From Didymodactylos carnosus (taxonomy: Eukaryota; Rotifera; Eurotatoria; Philodinida; Philodinidae): a stretch of DNA of 45,939 nucleotides. The position numbers and the translations under genes are program-made. Each line of letters begins with the position of its first letter. Position 1 is the stretch's first letter. Positions 1-11,300 of the stretch are shown piece after piece. A model generated the notes under the pieces. The model was not told where the DNA came from. It saw nothing but the letters and a program-made list of their open reading frames with translations, and did not search any database. The stretch lies in contig CAJNOQ010000584.1 of assembly GCA_905250885.1 (NCBI GenBank), positions 1 to 45,939 on the forward strand. Direction: 5' to 3'.

Positions 1-114
1 AGCAAAAACGACCCAATTTTTTGGGTTATTTATCTAGATTCAGCTCCACGTACATCTAGATGCACGTGGACCTGAATCTAGATAAATAACCCAAAAAATT
101 GGGTCGTTTTTGCT
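1..114. repeat. 114-base near-perfect palindrome
   Basis: Bases 1-57 pair with 58-114. By hand only two of the 57 pairs mismatch (44/71 and 52/63), and the centre is the self-complementary ATCTAGAT. There is no loop, so a single strand would fold into one long hairpin. It could be a whole foldback miniature element. Alternatively, because it begins at the first base of the window, it could be the inner part of a longer palindrome cut by the window edge. Confidence 0.9.
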
Positions 115-542
115 TGGGTCAGAAAATGAGTAGAAATTCGAATTAGATACTACAGTGACGCTTTAAATCGTAGAATGTCATTAGAGTTTTTCTGCTTGCC
201 ATTTCAAAAATGAGTAAAATACACGCTCTATATTGTTCAACAAAATTATTTTACTTTCAAATAATAAACTGGAATTGTCTATAAAATATGTGTACAACAA
301 TTGAAAATGTAACAAAAATACAAAAATTCCCAAAATACTAAGTGTAACTGTTACTTTTGTGAAGAGTTATTGCATTTTTACTAAAAATAGGATGGGGGTG
401 CAATCTTTTCGATTATAACTCGACTACTATTTTTTACCGTAGGTGTACATGATTATACTTTTGCACGATTATAATGCACAAGAGTTGCAGAAAATATGGT
501 AGAACGAATGATTCTTAGTTATTCATACTCATCGCCCTATAC

Positions 543-830
543 TAGGGATGACCGAGTACGAGTAAATACTCGAGTACAAATTTTTAGATATTCGTACTCA
601 CGACTTTTTTTAATGTATACTCGGAAAAAGTATTCGAGTACTCGGATGAAAACCTGTTTAACTAAATAGAAAAGGAATTCAGAAGAGGTTGATCGGTATA
701 CTATCATCACACGAAAAGTTTTCCGACCACAATCTTGATTTTTTTTTAAAAATTTGTACTCGAGTAAAACTGTTTTGTACACCTGCCACTAAATAGTCAT
801 ACTTGAAAAGTGTGTACTCGCTCACTTTTG
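543..830. mobile_element. hAT-like miniature element with 8-base target duplication
   Basis: The 8-base word CCCTATAC stands directly on both sides (535-542 and 831-838), as expected of an hAT target-site duplication. The ends are imperfect inverted repeats of the form YAGRGRTGASCGAGTAC; most differences are transitions. Inside, the word CTCGAGTAC and relatives recur in both orientations near each end. At 288 bases it is too short for a transposase and has no credible reading frame, so it would be a non-autonomous element. Confidence 0.65.
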
Positions 831-838
831 CCCTATAC

Positions 839-1641
839 ACGTTAAATTAGTGTGTACTCATTCTCAATGGAGCTATGCAATCACATACAATAGTTTTCGT
901 TAAACTTTAGGAAACTTGAACTTTACGGTATAGATAGAGAAAAGTCGTGACTACATTTTAATAATAAATAAGTCTAGATCCACTCACACTAGCTTCGAAA
1001 TTCCAAGTTATGAAAACATAGTGAAAAGCTTTAAAGATACGAATAAATGAATAGCATAAATTAAATCCGAGTTTTTCTTACGAAAGCTTTTTATAGTGCG
1101 TAGAGTAATATCAATGGCGCAACGATTTCAGTTTAAAAGGTCATACTAATTTAGAATCGAAGCGCACATCTAAGAACAGAGAGAGAGAGAGAGAAACATT
1201 GTTTAAACGGAAAAAGAAAGATGTATAAAGAAAAAAAGAAAGTATTTATAAAAGTGCGTATATGTAAAGAAGACAAGAAGTTATCAAAAACCTAATTTTT
1301 CACTATTAAAAAAATTTAAACTGACTCCTTTCTTATTTAACTCATCGTTGTTATTATTGTTATTCTTGAAATATGCAATTCTGCCTCGACCTTTACATAT
1401 CATCTTCAAGAATAAACGTGAAAATATTCAAGTTTCTGATGGAAAATGAATTGGGAATGTGAACAATTTTCTATCAAAAGTTAAATACTTATACTTGATG
1501 TCGATTTTACGAGCAATGATATCTCTATTTTCTGTTAAAAGTGTAAGATGGTATATTTAATTATTCATGATCTAATACAGCGCGCGCCTTCTTATTTCTC
1601 TTCGTTCAATGTAAACTGTCTATTATGCGCGTTGCATAATA
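839..1641. other. intergenic stretch, no gene seen
   Basis: AT-rich DNA upstream of the coiled-coil gene. It holds a short GA microsatellite (about 1178-1194). Minus-strand frames were examined for the missing C-terminal exons of the M1AP-like gene and none was found. A possible 3' splice site (CTAATACAG) ends near 1579, about 60 bases before the ATG at 1642, and may lie in the 5' leader of that gene. Confidence 0.5.
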
Positions 1642-2320
1642 ATGTCTGCTGATAATATTCTCAATCGTCTTACACAAGAAGATGAAAATAAACAAAATTT
1701 AAATATAAAAAGCAATGATAATAATAATGCTAGAAATATGACATCTGAAAATGATATATTAGTTAAATTGCCATCACTTCAGGAAAAAGTGTCACTAAAA
1801 TATTTTCAACAAAATGCACAGTTAAAATATCGTCTCAATCAACAACTAAAAACATTTGGTGGTGATCTAGCAAAGTTATCATTATCTATTAACGATATCA
1901 ATGAAGAAATTAGAAAACTAAAAGATAACTATACACAAATAGGTAACATAATGATGATAATATACTCAGTATTCATTCTATGATTGATACTAAACAGCAT
2001 GTGATTTCATAATATTAACACGTAAAGTTTCTATCGAAATGAGATTGAAAACTCTTCGAGAAACTAGAACTTTATAAAAAAGTACTTTTGAAATATTTAA
2101 TATAGTTCATAAAAATATTATTGACGGAAACATTTTTCTTTGTTTTATCTCAATATCAAAAATATTTCTTTATCTCCTTCGTCTATGAATTAAACAATCT
2201 TTTCTATTTTTAGATCCTGATTTCACATCTTTAACAACTAATGATTTTACCAATGATGAAGTTAATACAAAAAATGAAATAAAAACGTTATTAACAGATG
2301 TTAATAAAAACATTGAATAG
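1642..2320 (+). CDS. small coiled-coil protein, two exons, unrecognised
   Basis: Exon 1 is 1642-1942 and exon 2 is 2214-2320. The donor is G|GTAACA and the acceptor follows a pyrimidine tract ending TATTTTTAG. Both sides are phase 1, and the joined codon gives Asp. The product is 135 residues, acidic and Asn-rich for about 40 residues, then a long predicted coiled coil (about residues 45-100, with heptad-like Leu/Ile spacing). No signal peptide or membrane segment is seen. Its size and helical character resemble small BLOC-1/BORC-type or kinetochore subunits, but I cannot match it to any family. The stop codon at 2318-2320 lies only 14 bases from the last visible exon of the opposing M1AP-like gene, so the two transcripts must overlap. 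Confidence 0.62.
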
Positions 2321-2333
2321 TTCATATTTTTAC

Positions 2334-5300
2334 CTTGATTAATAATTAGTCCATGTGGTAGATGTAAATGTAAATGTTCACTATCGATTTTATCATCATT
2401 TAGCCATGTTTTGAAATAATGACTAATACAATATTTATCTAAAATAATATGAAATCGTTTAACTATCATAATTATATGAAAAACAGTCAGTAGATATTCT
2501 AAACATGTAACATATTCATTTTTGTGATTATCTGATTTTCTGATCCTCCGCTAAAATAGACGCCCATGTATACAGATATGAAGAACAAATCATAGAATCA
2601 AATAATCTGAATAGATGTATAAAATGTTAAAATATTTATAAATGTATGTACGGGAGAGGTGTTGGTGATAGGGAAAAAATCTACATAGAAAAGTACTGCT
2701 CTAAATACGATGTGTATGTACGACATTCCTAAGTTTTATAGCAGACAAAACTGAGTGAGTTTTGAAAATTTAAGGAATCGTTTCGTTCAAAGTGATTATG
2801 TATGAATGAAAAGAGCAACTTGTAATATACAAATCTCAATATATAACATATTCATTTTTGTTCTTCATATTTTTATACGTGGGCATCTATATTTCAGTGA
2901 AGAATCAGATAATCACAAAAAATGAATAAGTTATTTGTCATGACCTCAAAGACAGATTTTACATTGTATAATAGACTCTGTATGAAGGATGAAAATGTCA
3001 TGTACATGGTCTCTCTATTTGGGTTAGAGAAAAATACCGTGTTCAAGAGCAAATAATAATTATCTTTGAGACAGTGTACAATAAAATTTAACCATGAGCG
3101 TCTATACCGACGGTAAGGATTTATTTTACACTGAATTATGAAGGATACTATAGAATATTTGAGATTTAATACAAAATTATACAAAATTTTTGAGTGTACA
3201 TACCATTTTGAATATATTTGATTTCCACCGGTCCTAATGATGTTTGTATAATTTCATTTTTCCATCGTTGTTGCTTTCCATAGTCATTATTACCATCAAT
3301 ATGCACAACTTCCACTTTCTAAGACGAATGAAATATTAGTTTATATTCACATGATATTTTATACCGATGTCAAGGCTATTAATAATCGATAGATTTTATT
3401 TTTTTCTTTCTCTTCCTATACGCAGTTACATTCCAACAATTGTTATTTAAAAGTATTATACGATTAATAATTGACGACGTAATAATTTGGTAGAAAAAAT
3501 TATCATAGTGATTTACATAACTCAAATATTTTTATCGTACAAATTACTTATCAGCTATTAACTATTTGGGTAATTTTTCTTCTCATCCTTTTCTTTATCT
3601 CACCTATTACAACATATATCAAAACAATAGAGAAAAACGTGATGATAAACAGAAGCAACGAAATATTTCTCTCATGTATAATCATCATCAAATTAGAATA
3701 TGAATAAATTATTTTTGACAACAGTTACCATACATTCCACTCCTACCTTATTTTTACGCTCTCTTTCTCTCTTTCTATTTTCTCCCTTGGTATGTGTGCA
3801 ATTAAAATACCCTACGATACTAGGATAGATTTATCTAAAATGAATACGTAATAAACCGACCTTTCCATAATAGATGTAATTTGTAAAACATCGAAAAGCT
3901 CGTTTCCTATTGGATGATCCATTTAAAAAAACAAAAAAACCAGAATTAAAATAAACTACATATTTTTATAATAATATCATTCGAAAAAACTTAAATCACG
4001 TTCAAGACTCAATCTAAATATCTGTTGTTAAATATCCATCTTTATCACATTATATTTGCGATTCTATTGTCATAAGACGTTTATTAGAAAATTTACTATC
4101 GAAAAGTATAAGAAACATATGTTTTTTCCACTGTGCATCGCACAAGTCCTGTTTATTTTCTTTATCTAAAATTCCATTTGAGTTCGAGAAGATTGGCAAG
4201 TCTATAAATACATTATAATGAAGTTGAACTAAGATTGACATTACTTAAATTAAAAAATTAATCTTTTATAGATCGAATGTCTGATAGCATGTAGATATTA
4301 TTCATCATTCATTACTATTACTACTCTATACAATTATTGACAAAATAAAATGATAGTTTATTAAATTAAACTATACAATATCCAAATACAACCGTACGTC
4401 CTTGATCGTTTACGTAAAAAGAAAAGAAAACATTCTTAGAACAAGGTGTCACATTTATTTTCTTTCGCCATTACTTTTTCCAACAATACTTTTCTCGCCC
4501 CATTGAAAATAGCAGAGATTGAGAAAAATGACGTTTTTTTTTTGAGAATATAGTGACAGTGTAAGCAGTGTAAACAGTGTTACAGTAGATGATACCGATG
4601 ATCTAGAACCTTAAACATGACTTTTAAGTCACTTTGAGGCCATTTTTCTATCAAACGTGTCATAAAAAAGGATTTAATCGTTACTAATTAACTTTTAACC
4701 TATTACGAGTTACTCGACAAGGTTCTAATAAAAGGGATCAGTCACTTTTATATAAAAGACATGGAGACATATGTAATCGATATTTCTGAATACGTTAATA
4801 AAAGTAGAGATTATGTTTGGAAAAATCACGTGGCTAAAAGTAAAAAATTTTTTGACACAATCACTTTTGAACTTAGTCACGTTGTAGAATAGATCACATT
4901 CTCAATGTTGGCAGATTGTTTTGACTATTGAATATGTTTAGAAATTTTAAAGTTGGTTACCACCTAAATAACGAAAACATTACAAAAATCAACAAATTCT
5001 AAAGAAAAATATAACTGGATTGCAATTGCGCTGCGCACAAGTTGCGATGTCGACAGACTCCGTCTCTGACTGAATCTACTATTCCAAGTAGATCCTATCA
5101 GTAGGCTGTGAGCATTGCATTTTTGCTTTGATTTACTCTTTGAACTTTTTTATAATATAAAATAACAATGAAGGAAATTCGAAAAACAGAGAAAGAAATT
5201 ATTTTTCGTTCTCCAACTAAATAGTGTTGGACAGAGATAACAATAATTATCTAGGTCCAAAACATTTTTTGACATTTTTCTTCCAATTGTATGGCGCCGA

Positions 5301-8300
5301 ATCTGGACTTAGTTTTGAAAAAGGAACGTTCATTAATCAATCTCCAATGTCGAGAGGTTATCACCCCGTTTTCAGAAGTTTTCAACGTAACGTAGTTTGC
5401 TAGATCACGTCGTGCACATTGTGTAAAAAAGATTACTAAACAAAAAATAAAACAAAATCCCAGCAAAAACGCATAATGTCTGCCGACATAATAAACAAGA
5501 CAGATAAATTTGAAAATTACTACTGTAAGTCTAGGCATGTAGTGACCGATTCTTATCCCGTGTATTCTTCATAAAAAACTTTTCCTAACTCAAAACAATT
5601 TTCTGCAATGTTTTCTTTTAACTACTGGATTTTGTATAGCAAATAGTTCTCTACAAAATGACATGTAATTATGCTTTTCGTCTTGAGTCAGTAGTTAGAT
5701 AACAAATGTGCACTAAACCCTCTACGACCGGTATCGGTTCATAGTGATTTATGCCTCTTTGTCAAGAAGCGATTGCGACAAAAACAAAAGCATTTTGCCT
5801 TGTCTCATTCTATAGAAAAATGTTTGCTCTACAAAGTCCGATCGTCAAGAAGCTTTAATATATTGGACAATGAGATCAGTCTGATAAGAGTAAAATATAT
5901 CGCTAAATACCAGTGTATGCCCACTCGTTAGTAGTACACATTGAATCCGTTGCAAAACGATGGCATCATTGTAAAAGAGGGTTTGTATGGATGGATGTCT
6001 CTTAAATCTGAATCAAACGAATGGTCACAACGAGGTAATGATGGGAGAGAGCTAATGAATATTGAGAAGTGAAAGGAAATGATATTGTAAAACTAGAGTG
6101 ATGATGATGCTGCTGGATATATGATTATATACAAAAGTTGGAAATAAGTGTTGAGGAGAGTTTTCGAATTTAAATATCTAGACTATATAATTGCGTATTG
6201 TTTCTCATTTAAACCAATGCTAAATGAATTACTTACTACAGAACATTAAACCGACTCGTCAGAAAACTTTAAACTTTTCCACACATTCTTTGCTACAAAA
6301 TAGCACACGTCTCATGAAAAGGTATTCTCTCCTTCCAGAATTATACATTTTTTTTTATTATCCAAATTAAGGTACATTTTTGACACAGGAATGTTGATAC
6401 TGCATTAATAAAACTGTTCTATACAAAAAAAACGATGAAAGACTTAAACTGTATTTTAGTCTCATTTTGTGCAGAATTCAATTCTCTCTCTCTCTCTTGT
6501 ACAGTATGAAAAAGTAGAAGTCGATTGTGAGTGTGGGAGCGTAAACATTGAGAAAAAAATTGACTTTTTAGCAGTGAGGGAGTCTGCCTACTTTATATTT
6601 TTCTTATTTTCTATGCATCTTGAATGGAAAACGCATGCATATTTGAAATAGATGATTTATCATATGAATAATATGAATCAGCGTATTATTATATAAATAA
6701 ATAAATCAATTATTCACACCGATCCTCTACTTTCTCTCCCTCTATTATGTACAAATGTGGGAAGAATACGTGTCACATATAATTATTACAAGTATTTGTT
6801 TTCTTCTTTAGTTTCTATTCTCTTCGTTTTTTATCTTTTACTATTCTAACAAAAAACTATAACAAGCTTTTGAACAACGATAAAGACCCTTTTAATAATG
6901 ATAACTAACGTAAATGTTAGTTGACATTTTTACCTGTACTTTAAATTTTTTTTGTTCACCATATTGTTTGATATCACAATTAACTAAATCAATTGAACGA
7001 CTTGTCAAGATAATAATATGAAATTCTGGATTTATAAATGATAATGAAGATGACTAAAATTCAAAAAACAAAACAACAACAAAATATTTATTAAATAAAG
7101 ATTTTAATTTTGATACTCAATAAAAAATAAAAAAAAATACAATAATATTTTGTTTTAATCAGACTATCTGATAAACATATGAGATTATCAAAAAATAACA
7201 ACATATATACATAATACTATGATTATTAATTCAGTTTAATGGTCATTTTTCATCATATTTAGCAATTAAAATAAATAATGGACATTTAATCAATCACCTA
7301 AAATATTATTTGGACAAAATTAACAGTATTTTGTCACGCAATGATACAATATTAAAACAAATGAATATCGGCAATATACTTCTATTTCAAAATCAGATTA
7401 TAGGTAAAGTATAAACTACTTAAAAATAAATATTGATCAATTTTTCAATGTATTTTATTTTTTATTTTTGTTTTTGTTTTTGCAGACGAATTTTGCACGA
7501 GATATTCCATTTAGAAGATATTATGTATTTATTTATTTCATTATCTAAAATCTAAGAAATTTGTATAAAAAAACAAAAAACAAAACAAATTTAATTTAGA
7601 TAAACATTTTTGTTAAACAGATGAATGCAACAATTCATCATCTGACAATCGTTGCTGTCTTATTCTCGTATTCTCCTGTTGTTGTCCTACTCTCTCATTC
7701 TCCTGTTGTTGTCTTATTCTCTCATTCTCCTGTGGATATTTTATTCTTCCATTCTCCTGTTGTATGGCATATTTATTAAGCATTTCTATTACAACTTGTG
7801 CTGCTATAATATCATCGGCATTATCCGATATTAAATGTATAATCAAAGTACCATCATACATTAAATAATCACTTGTAAATTGTGCAATATAACGATCATT
7901 TCCAGAACGAGATGGAAATACTGTATATAAACGGCGAATATACGATATACGACGACCTTCAAAGAATATTTCACAGAGTGTAGAAATAAATGACAAAACA
8001 TTTCGAATAAATATGTAAATAAACCAAAACCATAATACCATAAATATTTTTTCGTTCAATATATTTATAGGTAAAACACATTGTACAGTATATCTATGTA
8101 TAATTCCAATTTCTCTTACTCTTAAATCACATAATGTTACTCTTGGAAAATAGGGTGAATCTTTGAGAATATTTCCCGATATAATTGTATTCCAAACATC
8201 GATTCCAAATAACCAAGAATCTTGACCAAGAAATAAATTTAATAATAAAATTTGTACTAAAGAATTTAATACATATAAAAATTTAACAAATAAATTTAAT

Positions 8301-11300
8301 GATGATAAATAATTTCCCATTCTTTTACCGGATGTACACGATACTACACGTAAACATCGAATAAATATATTTGATTTTTTTATTTCAATTAATGGTGAAC
8401 AATATTGTTCAAGTATATTAACTAATGTTGTTACAGTTTTTGCATCACGTCTTTTATCAGGATGACATTGACTAATAAAATTTTGTATATCGATACCAGA
8501 CCGAGTATTCATTGAACGCCAGAGCATACGTGGAAGATAAAAACAGAATGCCATAAATAGTAGAATAAGAGGTGTCCATTGATAATAACCTATAATGATA
8601 TGATCATCAGGATGCATATATGAACAATTCTTCAAAAATAGAGATAATAAAAAATTGATACGTATACAAAATATTTCTCTATTCAGATACATGTTAACTT
8701 TGAAAAATTTTAACTATTCTATTAGTTAAAAATTACTTAAAGATATTTTTTTACATATAAACTCTTTTCATTTTATCACAAAGATTATATATGTACAGAA
8801 ATCTTAGATGTTTATCATAAAAATCTGTTGATCATTAATGAAATATGTTGGATGCCCTAGTGGAATTTCTTATATCCAAGGTCTTGATACACGAAGTCAA
8901 GAAAGGATGAGAAACGGCTTCTGTAAGAAAATGGTCCAATATGATTTTCAGGAATTCAGTTTTTTACGCTCCGCTCCCTCCCCCTTCCCCTCCCCCACCC
9001 AAAGGATTTCTAGAAAAAATTTTCGCACATCTTTTCAAAGTTGCATGGACTAGATGTGGTTTCTTAAGATGATCAAAAATCATCTCCTTTACCGTCTCTG
9101 AAAGATCGTAAGTCGTGTCTAGATGTTTTTTTGTATCCTCACACAAAATCCATCTTTCTTTATGCAGATCGAACTTTTCTCAAATCTTTTAGAGACGCTA
9201 AAGGAGATGCTTTTGATCATCTCAAGAAACCGCATCTAGTCTATGCAGTTTTGAAAATATCCGCGAAAATTTTTTCCAAAAGTCCTTTCGAGGAGACCGG
9301 GAGCGTGAAAAACTCTCCAGAAAATGATACTAGTGTCACCCAGCTATGATTTTAATAGAAAAAAAGTCATTTGTAAAGGGTAAAGGATGTTCGCGTACTT
9401 GCAAATACTAAAATCAATATCTAAGTTCAACATTTCCAGACTAGTTGTACATGAACATAGTTTTGAAAAGCTTGTTTATAGCTCATACTGAAGCGTTGAA
9501 AATTCTCTGTCTTCCTATATCTTAGAAGGTATGGAGAAAACTTAGAATAGTGGATGAATGCCGTTGTTTAGGACATTAATGAATTCTCTCTGCAGTTTTC
9601 CACAAGAAGTTTTGAAAGTTTAAACAGGTTCTTAGATGAAACACGAAGCATTTCTAATAATCCTAGACGATTTGCGCTTAAGTGGAAGGGAGTTTATCCA
9701 CCTCATTTTTTCCAACCACTTTATACAGCACACTCTGAAACCTATATTCCAAAAGTTTTTCGGGTCCGAGAAATTGTAGTTTTTGAGAAAATAATCTTTT
9801 AAGTTTTATCACGATTTTTTCCTTAATTTTTGAAAATTTTACAAAATATTTTTGTTTTTTTAAATGAAAAGCTAAATTTAGTCTCATTCGATAGGCCATA
9901 TTGAGATGTACCTAGAAAAACAAAATTTCATCGATAACGAATGAAGTTTGATCGAGTAATTTGAAGTTCATTAAAATTTCATTTAAAGATCGAGTTTTAC
10001 GAATTTCAAAAATTTTCTCACTCCTTTCATGCTAAATTCGATGCTGAACACCTTTTTGTTTCCACACTTTTCTTCCGCAAAGCTTCTATCGAGCAAAACC
10101 TTCGGCAAGGCTTTCCTAAAATTACTTTTTGCACTAAAACTGCATCGGGCAGGTCAAAGTCAATTTTCTCGATCAAATTTCATTCGGTGTCGATGAAATT
10201 TTGTTTTTCTAGGTACATTCATCTCAATATGGAATGAGACTAAATTTAACTTTTCATTTCAAAAAACAAAAAAAATTGTGAAATTTTCAAAAAGTAAGGA
10301 AAAAGTCATGATAAAAACTTAAAAGATTATTTTCTCAAAAACTACAATTTCTCGAACCGAAAAACTTTTGGAATATAGGTTTCAGAGTGTGCTGTATAAA
10401 GTGGTTGGAAAAAATGAGTGGATTGATCCTCTCCTTAAAATCATATTGGATCACTTTCTTACAGAAACCGTTTCTCCTCCTTTCAAGATGATCTTGAAAT
10501 TCTGAATTTTTTTAACTTCTTACGTTTTCTTATCAAGATCTTGGATCAAAAAGTATGACTAGGATGGTGAATCAAGATCAGTGAAAATGATGAACAAACC
10601 AGAGTGGCGAAAAACGTTGCAGTTTTGTGAATTTTGCTTTAACTATATAATCGATTATTTTTTCAGGCGTATGTCATATTATCTTGTGAAAATAAGTGTC
10701 TTTCATTAAAAAATTTTTGCTTCATTGAACAATTTTTGTCGCGCATTTGAGAAGAGATTCAAATGGGATCCCTAGATGCATCAACAACGCCTTTAAATCT
10801 TAAAATTCACAGTACAAAAGACAACATTCTTTCCCTTGTCCTTTCGTGTAAGATGATCAAATAGAAGAGTAATCATTTTTAGATTTCTCTCAACTATAGT
10901 TAAATACAATTATTAAATTTTCATTCATTCATATTTTTTTCATAGTTTGTGTTTTAATCTTTATTATTACCTATTGTAGCTCTTCCTCTGACATATTCAC
11001 TATCCGGTATTGTATTATTAATGTGTATGTAATACGTGTTTGATATCCAACAATAGTTGTTTGTATATGATGTATAAGAGCTACTAAATTGTGCGGGTAC
11101 CCAACATGTAATCTTATTCAATGTAGTATAACTACCGACGACAATGGCACAACACACCAATATAATACCCACTGTATGTCGATGATTTAAACGATCAATA
11201 TGTTCATCATCATTAGGTAAAGATAATGATTTAATCCACGGTAATTCACGAGCAAAATTAACAATATTCATGGTCACGACGAATATCTATCAGGATATGT

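Noticed and set aside
2170..2333. Read-through extension of the M1AP exon past 2334
   Set aside because: A good donor sits at 2333-2332 and the opposite strand here is a clear exon of the coiled-coil gene; the extension has no M1AP likeness.
7652..7834. Plus-strand Leu/Ser-rich open frame
   Set aside because: It is the complement of the repeated innexin C-tail; the repeats make it look regular.
8590..8692. Upstream extension of innexin exon 2 to an ATG at 8692
   Set aside because: The added residues do not resemble innexins, while the splice site at 8590-8591 joins the two exons in phase and places YYQW exactly as in the family.
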